64,000 nucleotides of DNA from Syngnathus acus (lineage: Eukaryota; Chordata; Actinopteri; Syngnathiformes; Syngnathidae): positions 15,180,193 to 15,244,192 of the forward strand of contig NC_051088.1 in assembly GCF_901709675.1 (NCBI RefSeq). The letters run 5' to 3'. The notes beneath the pieces were generated by a model, which made no database searches, was not told the origin of the DNA, and saw only the letters and a program-made list of their open reading frames with translations. Shown here piece by piece: positions 13,001-24,083 of this stretch. The translations under genes and the position numbers were made by a program. Positions within the stretch are counted from its first letter, which is position 1. Each line of letters begins with the position of its first letter.

Positions 13001-15252
13001 AATAAGATTGACCGTAATTGAAATCGATTAAACGAATTCTTCTGTTTGTTTTTTTCCTTCATCCAGGACATCATAGAACTGGTTGGGAATAAAACGGGAC
13101 TCAAGTCGATGAGTGTGGATTCTGTCTGGAGTGTGTATGACACCCTCTTCTGTGAGGTGAATACTTGCATTTTCCACTCCGTTGTGTCAACTTGCCTCTA
13201 CAAAAAGTGTGCTCGGGTGTGTTTCTTAGTCACGTCATAACAAGTCAGCTCCAGATTGGGTGACTCCTTCTGTTTGGGAAAGGCTCCACTTTCTGAAAGA
13301 CTTTGGATTCCAGGTATACTCTTTTCTGGAGTTCAAGCCATTGAGACACAAACTACTTGTAACTCGAGTATGCTCCGATCTTTCTAGGTTATATTTGGTG
13401 TCTACAAACAGCAGGAGAAGAGTCGGCTGCAGGGAGGTGTGTGTTAAGGCTGCGCTCCCGTCATTTCACAAGCAAATGATTAACAATTTAAACAGTTTCA
13501 AGCTGTTTATTGACACTCGCTGTTGACGCTTACTGCCTAACTAAACAAAACGACTCAAAAACGTGGGTTTTAAAGCAAGCACAAACATTTGCCTCAGGAA
13601 ATTTGGCTAGCTTAAACAATGCAAAACGCTGCAGATGGCAAACATAGCATTGCTGTTGAAGCAGCTCATATTTGAAGATGTAAAGTTCGACAGGAAGACT
13701 CACAGGCATATATTTGCCACAGTACAAAGAAGCGAGAGAACAAAAAGCTTAAGGTTGCTTCTTAACCGTCCTTCCTTCCATCTCATGTCACAATCAGAAA
13801 GAGGTTTGTGGCTCCACTGACCTCTGTTCTGACATGCATTGCCTTCATTTGTGAAAACGGACTTTGACTTAGTCTGGCACCTCGCGTTTCTGTTTTCTCT
13901 CTTTCAGGGATCCTGTTGGGCGAAATAGTCAAGAATCTTTCCCGAGTGGCTTCATCAAAGCAAAGTCAGCCTCTGAAAATGATGATGCTTTCTGCGGTGA
14001 GATGCATATCATGCAAGTAGTGCATTTTGAGAGCGATTCACTTTGTTTGCGTTGGCTGAAGTTTGAAATGTGTTGGACAGCATGACACCACTGTGGCAGC
14101 TCTGCAGGGCAGCTTGAACGTCTTCAATGGCAGACAACCGCCATATGCCTCCTGTCACATGATTGAGCTATATTCAGATGACAATGGGTACTTTTTTCTT
14201 CTGTGTTCCCATGTGTCAGAATGTTGACTGTCTCGTCTTTGGTCGTGGTGGTGAGCCAAGTATTTTTTGTCGGTGTGAAAAGTTTCTAAACTGTGGTTTC
14301 CCTAAAATACTGTGGTTTCAAGTCTGGGCATGATTAGCCAAACACAAAACCGGACATACAACTAACCTTCCGCTTTGTGTGCCCCCACCCCCAGGTCTCT
14401 GTCAGTGTCTATGTTTTACCGGAATGACAGCGGGGTTGAGCCGTATGCGCTTCAGTTGCCAGGCTGCGCCCTAGAGTGCCCCCTGGAGGAGTTTGTGATT
14501 CTTACTAAGCTGTCTATTTCTGAGGACAGACAGAAGGAGTGTCAGTTGCCTTCAAATGGGAGCAATAAAGGTGAGCTGCTAACTCTCCTACACAAGAACA
14601 ACATTGGTGTCAAATAGTTAACCCTTATATTGAAACGATGTGATCGAACTAGAACGTCGTGAGCAAATTTCATTCTTTCACTTACACGCCCACAATCTGC
14701 AATGTAAAAACTGCGATTTAGAAGTTTCATCGGGAGACACGTTTCGACTCCACACTTACTGTCCTGTATTTTTTTTTTTTTTATTGAACCGCAAACAAAA
14801 TAACACGACTCAAACAAGATCCTGGTTGCGCTGGCTTCTTTGTAAAACAAAGAGGAAATGTGTGAGAAATAACGAAGCGAGTGGACTTTTGGGAAGTGCC
14901 ATTCATTGACTGCAATCGTCTTTTCAAGTGCAAAAAGAAGTCTTCTGGCCATGTGTGTCTGCTGTACATAAGCAACATAACGGGCCGTCTTTTCGTTAAC
15001 TAGCGCAGTCTAACTGCACGAGTGGAATTTTCCTTCCTTTGTTATCGTACTCGCCAGATGATAGCCATCTTGGTTAGGTTACTGATTGTCGTCCGTCTCC
15101 GTCCCTCAGAGGTGATCATCACTCTGGTGGTGGTTGGCTGCCTGTTGTTGGTCCTCATCATCGTCCTCTTCCTGTCCATTGTTCGCCACAAGGAGCCGTT
15201 GGGCAACCAGGGCTATCGCCACATTGGTCCTGAGGGGGGTGAGGAGTCCTGA
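10023..15252 (+). CDS. acp2: Lysosomal acid phosphatase 2 (13 coding exons, 419 aa)
   Basis: Histidine acid phosphatase that hydrolyses phosphomonoesters in the lysosome; it is made as a type I membrane precursor. Exons: 10023-10109, 11357-11452, 11573-11659, 12560-12620, 12709-12800, 12873-12971, 13067-13156, 13230-13313, 13388-13436, 13908-13996, 14081-14187, 14395-14570, 15110-15252. All junctions keep frame. A signal peptide covers about residues 1-20. The catalytic RHGDRSP is at 32-38 and the second catalytic HD dipeptide is in HDTT at 279-282. A transmembrane helix spans about 374-398, followed by a short tail with GYRHI (Tyr408), the YxxI/V internalisation and lysosomal sorting signal typical of ACP2. 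The tail and TM exclude a purely secreted prostatic-type enzyme. Human ACP2 is about 423 aa. The exon 6 donor (CGG|GTCTCC) is weak, but no other donor keeps frame. Exons 8 and 9 lack a long open frame and had to be placed by homology ([34 protein letters not shown]). Confidence 0.95.
10571..10644. repeat. Three tandem copies of an 18-bp palindrome in acp2 intron 1
   Basis: TCTGACTTTAAAGTCAGA, itself a perfect inverted repeat, occurs three times with 5-9 bp spacers, each flanked by GAAT-like sequence; a decayed half copy precedes it at about 10553. It looks like a small palindromic minisatellite. Nothing suggests a protein-coding or CRISPR context. Confidence 0.85.
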
Positions 15253-15482
15253 CAGAAATGCAAGGTGGTCCTCTGCAGGCTCAGCAGCTCCTCACCTCAG
15301 GGCAGCAGCGACGATGACGATGCCCATGATGAACTTTGACCCCTCTTTTGGAGCTTCTAGTCTGGTTTTTAACTCACATTGGCTGTTTTGTTTTTATTAG
15401 TTAACAGCTTTTATGAATGTTTCAAAGCTGGCTTGATGACAAATACATGGACTGGAGAGATTTTTTACCCTTTAATACCTTT

Positions 15483-15509
15483 CCCCCCCCCCCCCCCCCC
15501 CCCCCCCCC
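15483..15509. repeat. 27-nt homopolymeric C tract in the acp2 3' UTR
   Basis: Uninterrupted C run 230 bp after the acp2 stop codon, preceded by a T-rich stretch. The length in the real genome is uncertain because such runs are prone to sequencing error. Confidence 0.9.
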
Positions 15510-17121
15510 AGAATCCATGTTGATGGGATCAATGGTATTTCTATTGGGTGCAATTGTGTGAATGAAAGTCAAGAATGTTTACTTTGAAGGCTTCTTTTAT
15601 CTGGAGAGGCTACATTTATTGCAAATGTGTTTATTGTTTGAATTTTGCTCAGTGTTTTATCATCAAAAGTCAAATGACCAAAACATAACCATTCTGCCTT
15701 AAAACAATTGCAGTTGTTTTCTGATGTTTGTGAATTATTAGTGTTTTATTTCAATTGTCAAAATCTGAGCAGCTTTTTGCTTTAAAAATGAGCAAATGGT
15801 TTGATATCATGAGTTGCTCATATTTGCTCTCTCAGTATGTTTCAAACTGCTAGTAACAATGCTATTTTTCTCTTTGCTGCAGTTGGTTTTAATTGTAATG
15901 TTTTAATTCATAATTTTACATCATTTCATGGTCAAACTATTTTAATGACAGTGACGACTACTTGTCAGTTAGGCGTAGTTTGTTTTCAAGTAGATTTATT
16001 AAATGATTGTCTGCCATTTTTGCCACCCATGTTTTCTTGGCTGCTCTTTTTAAATGTAGCTAAATTTAACCTCTCTAACCTTAAGTCCACAGTGACATAA
16101 ATCTGTGTGGAAGGGAGTACAATGGTTAGACCTTTTTTTTTTTAACATTGCTTATTTTAATGTCTGTCACAAAACAGGTTACATTCAGTATGGTCCTAGT
16201 TAAAAGAACTTGTGAGGGACTGGATCATAATGTTGACTTGTTGCATGATGATGCAGAGCCATGGACTGCACAAGCAACTTTCACATGTCAATAAATGCTA
16301 AAAGCGTCCTTAATTCGCAACAACAAATGTTTTGCAGACTGACCACATTTTAAGAACACGCTGGCAGCAACTTAGGAGTTTGAATTTAAACTTGTGGGTC
16401 CATATTTGTGACAAGCATTTCTTCTTTGGAATTTCCCTTGGGATCACCTTTCACAATAAACAATGAGTGCGATTGAGAATGCGAGCAATGTTTTTTTTTT
16501 TTCTAGTTTATATCTTTATGAAAGAAAGAAAAAAAAAGCCTAGAACGAGATCATTCCACTTGCAGGTGCTGTTTGTCAAGTCCGGGGGTGCATAGAGGCC
16601 TACAATTGTCTAATTCAGAGATTTAGCACAAAATGTTAACGTGGTTTTGGACACCAAACAAATGAAATTCCCAACAACGGAAAACAATGAAAAAGTACAA
16701 ATTTGTTAAATCAGTAAAGCTATATGGTGAATTAAAAAAAAATCATATAAAAGCATCCACATTGTTCAGATCACAAACATACTGACTTTAACCAATAAAC
16801 ATGCAAATGATTCCATACATACATCATTGATTCTATCTTGTGCAAACATTTTCCAAAAGGAATGTTAAGTATGAGACTGACGTGACGGCAGAAGAGACAT
16901 CTCCTTCCTCTTTCAGAGGATCAACACATCTAAGTGCAAAAGGCTGCAGGGAAGCTTATAACGGTTATTTTTGGCCAAACTGTCCAACCTGTGGACCATT
17001 ACAATCTCATACTCGATTTCGGTGACATCCACAATAGATGGTGCAAATATACTTTTGTGGCGTTGATATTTCCATTTATAAGTCGATTGTTCAGTCGGAA
17101 TGTTTTGGTGGAAACTTGATC

Positions 17122-17530
17122 TGGTTATTCCATCCATTCATTTCCTACCGCTTATCGTGTTTAGCTTTAGCCTATTCTAGTTGCCAAACAATCATTCACA
17201 CATATGAGTCATTTTGAGCAGTAATTCTGAAAGTGTTTACTACTTCCACTATTGGCACGCGAAGTTCAGGTGTATTGACCTTTTTAGTCCAATTCTCCTG
17301 GCATATTTAGCCACAGTTAGCATCTTGCAGTGACAAGACATGCTAACCACATGTTCCGCAGTGATGCTGTCAAACATCTGCACATTTCACAAAGGGCATC
17401 CAAAATGGCCCGTGATTGACTGGCGACTGGTCCAAAGCGTGCCTTACTTTTCTCTCAAATTCTCCAAGGATAGGCACCAATTCATCCGCGACCTCAGTGA
17501 GGATAAGTGGAAGCGAAAACGAATGTGTGG
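17122..17530. repeat. Decayed teleost interspersed repeat (CATCCATT...CCGCTTATC family)
   Basis: Begins with CCATCCATTCATTTCCTACCGCTTATCG and later contains GTGATTGACTGGCGACTGGTCC...CCGCGACCTCAGTGAGGATAAG, the two recognisable ends of a very common fish repeat family whose other relics lie at 37470-37580 and 50134-50420. The middle is divergent or replaced. Confidence 0.6.
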
Positions 17531-17994
17531 ATCATATCCAAAGTGTTACAGTAATACACCAAACTATCAAAACAATAATACTCATCCTTACAAACCTCAA
17601 CATTGCTATTCACTCAGAAATTAGGTGTGAATGCTGAGGGATGAGAAAAAAAAATCTGGACACATAGCTACAAAGACATAGAACCAAGCTTTTACACTTT
17701 GGTTAAAGTTGAACCTTGGATGAGATCGGTCTTCTATTGACATTTCAGCTTAGCAGTTCGTCCGAGTGTCCTTTTTGTTCCTTTCACATGAATTTATTTT
17801 GCGTCCCAAAATCAACACTGACGATTGTTTTTAAACCCTCATTAAAGCATGACCTCAAGGATTATGGTCAGAGATTTTAGTGCTACATTCCTGCTCCGCA
17901 ATCTGCAAACAGGATCGTGCATTTCGCATCAAACGATCCTTGGTCCTCAAACTTCGGGGGGCAAATGGTTCCAAAATGAAAGAGCTTTATCTGC

Positions 17995-18374
17995 TCAGTT
18001 CTGAGGGGTGGAGTGATAATAACCGTGATGGTGCTGGTGACTTTGTGGGGTGGAGTAGTAGTTGTGGTGATGGTGCTGGGTACTCTGGATGTTTCCGTAA
18101 GCGAACAGGAGGGGGGCTGTGGTGGAGGGCGCTGGCTGGCTTGACGCCGGGGCCTTGTTACACTGGATAGAGCCGTACCAACTAGACACGCAACTGGGTT
18201 GAGCGGTGGAGGAGGGCACGCTGGAAGACAGAGTGAATGGTAGCGACGGTGTGACTGGGTATGTGCCAGAACAAATAATCAACTCATGATTTTAATCTGT
18301 TCTGAATATGTTGTAATGTGTATTTTAATAACTCATAACAAATACATAGTGATGACATAATTACTGCATCAATG

Positions 18375-18405
<31 letters not shown>

Positions 18406-21400
18406 CGCACCTGGCCCGATCGCCCCTGTTGCTTCTGGACAGGTCGTCGTCACTGTCATACCTCCTTGGGTTGTCAAAAAAAGAATCCCTGGAGCCAAAT
18501 GTGTGGCTGTTGAGGATTCCTGCGGGAACCTGGCACACGTTCAAGATTTGTTCAAGCTGTTGTTTCATATCATTTTTTTAACCTTTGTAAAGAGATGCAC
18601 ACCTCCCAAATATTAGGTATTCATTCATTTTAAGTCTTAGTCACTGTGGTCAGTTTTAGTGTTCCAATACATTAGCTCATCTTGTAAAGTTTTGTTGATG
18701 TGAATACACGGAAATAAAAAGCTGAACAGTTGATTTCTCCGTCATTTTTTCATGTCTCACTCAAATGTATTCAGTGTGCTACAAAAGAAACAACTGCTTG
18801 TAATGAGTTTTTACTTTACCAGGTTCTGTTTGGGCTTCTGGACTCGGAAGAAAAGCACCATTAAGCTGGTAGGTAGTAGCTCCCAGAAGAACAAAATAAT
18901 CCCATACACCATGTAGGCCTCGTCGCTGAACTTCAGCACATCGGCCTGGAACACACAAAAATATGCTATCAGTGAGCTGTGATAAGCCCTGTTTATTCTG
19001 ATGTTACAACTTTTACTGCTACGCCTCCCCAAATTGAGGAGTGACTATTCACCTGATCGGAAACTGTGTACCAGCTGTAATTGCACAAATCAGGCCTGCC
19101 CAGCGGAGACAGCGCCACCACCAGGTTGTAACAAGCTCTGGACGTGTAGAGGAGAATCACCATCGCTCCCACAGCTGTCGCCTGGCACACCGATGTGCCC
19201 TACAGAAAAACAATACGTATATTTGACACATCTTCATCGCATGCCATCCATTCATTTTCTACATTGATTCTACATGATGTACCCTGTCGGTCAAACTTTT
19301 AAAACATGCATAATTGTGAGCTACCAGCTGCGTGTGAAGCTTGTTTTCATCTTCCCCTACCTTGGATTGGAGGAAAACATTGGCAGAGGACATCTTGGCA
19401 ATGCGGAAGATGCAAATGGCCAAAGACACGGCACACAGGACAAACAGACTGTCGTTGATCAAGACGCGGGCTAGCACGGCATGTCTCACACTCCTGTCGC
19501 TAAACACAAGTCACTTGTTAGACATTCAGTCATTTTCAGTATCCAGATCAGACTTATGGGTGAGATGAGGTGGCTTACTACATTCTTGGTGTCTGCAACT
19601 TTCTGACAACTTTTTCCTTTGACACAAATATCTGTACTTTTGTATTCGCGTATGCAAAAAATCAAAATCCTGAGGCATTATGGGACAAATGCTATACGCT
19701 TGTAGCGTTAAATGTTTTCAAGTACGTTCAAAGAGATTTGCGAATAATTTGTTTTACTCCAAATTGGCAACTCCATGTAAATTTTGCATTTTTTTTTGGT
19801 TACGTTGATAAATTAGCTAATGTACGGGAATGTGTTGTTTTGATTGAAACGAACTAGCTAGCATTTGGTTTCGTAAAAACAGCTTCTGTTTTTTAGGTAA
19901 AAAGCGTGAATAGTTTTGTCAAGTCTGCAACGATACAGACGTTGAACCTCTGGAAAGCAATACATATTCTTGATTCTAATTATTCACTTGTTATAAGATT
20001 ATCACTTACCTTGGCAATTCCGAACGCTCCAAGGCACCTTGCACCAATAATGCACACGTTAAATTCACCACAAGGAAACATATACAGAGGGACAGGAATA
20101 GCAATGATAGTGCAATCCTGGAGAAAAACACAAGTAAAAAAACTGTATAGCAGAGTATTTTCAAGTTTGAGTCTACGTATACATTTACTGGACACTTCTT
20201 TAGGTACAGCTGCACTCAAAATATTTGTATTTCAACAAACTTTTACCGGTATTTGGTGAACTCTGGGGAATACTTGGCTTTAGCCTTGAACACCACCTAA
20301 GAAATACACGGGAAAAAGTATTATTATACAAACACTTCATGAGCTGAAATGTAGTGTATGAGAAGATGGTAGGAAGAGGAGTAAAACGTTCCCTTCTTTG
20401 AGTAGAGCTATGTGAACTTGACAGTGTCTCAGGACATTCCTGGGTAATTAAATGAACACGCACACGCACCGCTGTACAAAACTAAAGTCTGTGAGGTGGA
20501 AATAAATTGGATTTACAATGTGCTCACACAGCTCCTAATTTGACAACTGTAAGTTAACATACATGTGTTGCACGTCCAAAAGCAAAAATCACCATCTCAG
20601 TGTTTAAGTCATGTACAGGTGTCATAGCAACCTTATACTTAGTACATGTTCTTAAGATGAATATTGCGTGTTGGAGTATTTTTCTGTATCGGTCTCCAGA
20701 GGCTAAGCGGGAATTTTAAACCGACTAAGAATGTATTTCAATTCTACTTAAACTGCTTACTTCTCTTCTGCTCATTCCTTTGAGGGTTCCATGACTATTG
20801 CAATCAGTTTGTGCGGTGAGCTCACTCAACGTTGTCTTTGCTGACTTTTCATGTTGGATAACGGCATATGTGTAAACAATCTGTCTTTTGTGTCAGAATG
20901 TAGGTCAGAAGTCGACCTCGAAAGTAGGCGACTGGGCCAAGCACAAAAAACTGTAGGTTCATCTATCCTAGATGTGTGTCTTTGTGCTGCAAATACAGTG
21001 AACAATTCATTACTAGTATACGGAAGGGAAGGTGAAGAAGTAAATCATAAGTAGCTACAGTATATAGTTTGCAGCTTGAGGTTTTTATTGCATAAAGTGG
21101 CTTCGTTCGCCTGTGGTGTGGGAATGCAAGATGTGTACGTACACCAAAGTCCATGTAGCAGAGCAATGGGGCTTTGCGCGGTTTCACTTTTGCACACAGG
21201 GGAGGGACAGAATATGATACAAGATTATGTAAGGTATCAATATAAGTGTCCTCCTGTGTCCATGTACTCTATAATCATTTTAAAATTCTAATATAATGTG
21301 AATCTCAGTGTTTTCAACTGTCTTTTCTCTGCATATCTATCGGAACAGTGACGACAAAAAGTTTACACTCCCCAGTTCAAATGCCAGATTTTAGCATACA

Positions 21401-24083
21401 AAAAAAAAAAGAAAAAGATAGAGATGTGTGATTTTTGTTTAAAATGAATTGATATTTTTTATTATCGATTATTTAATTCGGGACCGTGTTTAGCCTAAAA
21501 TTGTCCAAATCCTCAAAAGTCCAGCCTCACAACAGTAAATAGTCTCAGATTTTTGTAGTCCTATATTTAAGAATACTTATTTTTGTGTTGAATAGAAAAG
21601 TAAACATTTGCACATTTTTCTGCTTTTAATTTGGAAAACAAGGCTCAACTATTGCCTATTTATGGACCAAGTGTGTTTTAGCAACAGTTGTTACTTGCTT
21701 CTGGAAAACCTAAATTGCCATTCCTGTGTAAAGTTTCCAATAACATGAATTGTGCATTGACTACTAACTATTCCATCAAATAATCGAATATACAGATGGG
21801 CTTTTGGAAAGTCTGTGTGGCTGGTGCACTAGCAAAGCCTTTGTGCTGACATTTGTGGTTTACTTTTTTTCCCCAATAATTTCTTTTAAATTATGATATC
21901 ACGACATTAAAATAATTAATTCCAGACCATTGTAAATTAGAGAGAATTAGCTTAGTGGCTAACGTCGAATGAGTAATGACCTGTATGAGAGCAGGGATTT
22001 AAGCAATTCGGCTCAGCAAAAATATATGCCGGTGATGTACGTAGAGAAAGCATATTAAATCCGTGCAGCGGTTTTTTATGCGGTCCCGACATAACATTTA
22101 TGTCGACAGAAGGCCAATATCTGTTCCTGGCGTAACCAAGTAACAAAAAAAGCAATAAAGTTCCAGTCAAAGTCTTCAGTTTACCGCTTGTGAAAACGGA
22201 TTATCTCGTGGGCCACAGTGTTTGATCAGATGTCATGTGACCAGTCAGAACAGCCTCATTACTTCTTCCCCGCTTCACTGAGATTTGAGGGAATATTCCT
22301 TCAGCAGCAGATTTAGCAGCACTAGTGTGGAGGTGTTGTGCAGACACACACAAACAGCTCTTTGCTAAAAACTGTGACTCACCCAATGCTTGGTTGGGTT
22401 CATTATACCCATGTCTTTTCGAAAAGCCACCAACAAAACAAACGTTACATTTTGTCTTTTACATGTTAATACCAAATGCTGAAGCAGCTTTATGAATTTT
22501 AATGAGACAGCAGGAAAGAAAATAATCAAATTGATTACAATAATCCATGAATATTATTTGCTATTGTTTTGGTCTATCTGACTTAAAAAAAGACGTTCTC
22601 CTTGTAATTTCTTTCTACAATGGTACGATACAGTTTCCCTCCTTTCTACTTGCACTTCCGGTGATTATTTAAAAAAATACTAAAAATATTTTAAGGCTAA
22701 ACTTCTATTCAAGTGATTATGTTGTGTGTTCCTGGTCTATACATGACTGCATGATTTAGGTCCTCAATCGTGTACATTAAAGTAATGCTAAGAGAATATA
22801 AATCCAGTAGGTCTGCAAACTTGGGACAATTGGTGGAGCCCAGAGTTCAAAGCAGACATGGTGGAGGAGTATTCAGCTGTTATGCTGCATGGAAATGGCC
22901 AACAGAGGTGACGTCAGGCCCGAGTGTGAATATCTTTAAATCCAGATTGAAAAATGCCATTGATCGAGCTCTTTACATTTTCTAAATCTTTCGCTTGAGT
23001 CATTATAGTAAAGTATCTTATATTTCTGTATTTCGTTTTTTATTCTTTAGTTGTTCTGATTTTAAATGCTTTGAAATGATGTAGAAGTAAAGCACAATGA
23101 CTTGCCTTTTAATGAACTGTATTATGTAAACAAAGTTGCCTTGATGTCCCTAAATAAATGTTCTATGTTCATAAACCTTTCAAATAGTTTGAGAAGGCAG
23201 GATTGGAGGCGTGGTGTGATTGTTGGATAGAGGATTTCGTTGCTTGATTCATGAGTCTGTTGTATTGCTCCGCCACAAATGTTTGGATGCCCATTTAATA
23301 AAGATGGGGGGGGGGGGGAAACAAGGGAGGCTGTATGTCCCTTGTCAACCCCCCCTCTGCGCAGCCCTGGTGCGTCATCAGGTGTGCTTTTTGAATTTAT
23401 TTCTAGACAGATACAGGATTACTGGCGGGTTTTCACAACATTGCATTAAAATAAGGTGCTTTTCTACTGTACTAAGATTTTCTCAGGCGTGGTGGTTTCT
23501 TGTGCAAGAAAAAAATGATGACGGCTAAAATGTTCACAGATCATACTTATCATGTATTACTGTCAAGTCATAATGACTGTTCTGTTTAACCAGTTCTGTT
23601 TTTTACAGATTGCAAACTCTGTACGTGAGCAATAAAGTTGATGGAGCTGCAAAAAGGAACGAATGTACAAACGGAATATCCCAGACGGCTGCACGGAGTG
23701 CTTACCTGCCAAAAGTAGAGGTTGAGGAGGCAGAGGGTGAAGAACTGGAGGCACACCGGGCAGCAGTAGAGCAGCCAGTAGGCCAGCGGCTTCAGCTGCA
23801 CGGCCTGCGCCGCATTTTCAAAGTAGAAAGAGAAGAGAGTCGTCCGAAGCGCTGCCCACAGCAAGCACAGGAACAAGAACGCACTCTGATAGCTGAAGCG
23901 CTTGTATCCGTAGTGCAGAATGAGCCACAGCTGCAGGTACACGAAGCCGAAGAGGAGTGAGTAGAGAACAGTGTACGCGGCGGTGAGGCTCAGCTCCAAG
24001 GCTGGCGAGATGGAATCTCCCGCGGGGTTCTCCTGCACGGAGCTCAACAAGCTGGAAGTGCTCGCTTCTGCGGCCAAATACAT
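17995..24083 (-). CDS. gpr137c: GPR137C-like seven-transmembrane protein (8 coding exons, 430 aa)
   Basis: Member of the GPR137 family of orphan seven-TM proteins, which act at lysosomes in mTORC1/Rag control; an exact role for the C paralogue is not established. Exons (minus strand): 24083-23706, 20296-20247, 20117-20010, 19499-19361, 19199-19053, 18945-18820, 18529-18411, 18220-17995. All frames join. Family signatures: [17 protein letters not shown] and [22 protein letters not shown] (exon 1), [49 protein letters not shown] and [14 protein letters not shown]. The [20 protein letters not shown] and terminal TPQN segments match GPR137C rather than GPR137 or GPR137B. Exon 7 ends in phase 2 (GCCAG|GTGCGA), and only the acceptor TCTGTCTTCCAG|CGTG at 18221 continues the C-terminal frame. 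The last residues are His/Tyr-rich and contain a duplicated motif. It is head to head with txndc16. Confidence 0.92.
18005..18088 (-). repeat. gpr137c: In-frame 42-bp tandem duplication in the last gpr137c exon
   Basis: Units 18005-18046 and 18047-18088 begin with the same 10 bases and share a 13-base core. Each unit encodes 14 residues of HHH-YY-STPQ type, so the conserved C-terminal motif occurs twice in the predicted protein. Confidence 0.8.
18376..18404. repeat. (TG)n microsatellite next to the gpr137c exon 7 donor
   Basis: An uninterrupted TG run on the plus strand, which reads as CA repeats in the gpr137c pre-mRNA, starts 6-7 nt inside the 190-nt last intron (18410-18221). Confidence 0.9.
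22770..23160 (+). mobile_element. 3' remnant of an L2/CR1-like LINE
   Basis: Translation gives [20 protein letters not shown] followed by [15 protein letters not shown] and a stop, resembling the C-terminal end of fish L2-type LINE ORF2 (SSYAA..WN.LP..V..APSVN.FKSRLKTHLF). It is followed by a 3' tail with AAAGCACAATGACTTGCC, the usual tail of these elements. It is 5'-truncated with coding damage. It lies on the strand opposite gpr137c, inside its first intron. Confidence 0.65.

Larger units (their letters stand above)
15253..17994. other. acp2 3' UTR and acp2/gpr137c convergent interval
   Basis: No coding sequence. AATAAA signals at 16290-16295 and 16455-16460 (plus strand) fit an acp2 3' UTR of about 1.0-1.2 kb. 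On the minus strand an AATAAA at 17798-17793 fits a gpr137c 3' UTR of about 200 bp. The roughly 1.3 kb between the two signals holds repeat material (17122-17530). Confidence 0.6.

Noticed and set aside
18221-18260. Apparent frameshift between gpr137c exons 7 and 8
   Set aside because: It arises only if the CCCAG at about 18253 is used; the acceptor TCTTCCAG at 18221 keeps frame and gives a 430-aa protein.
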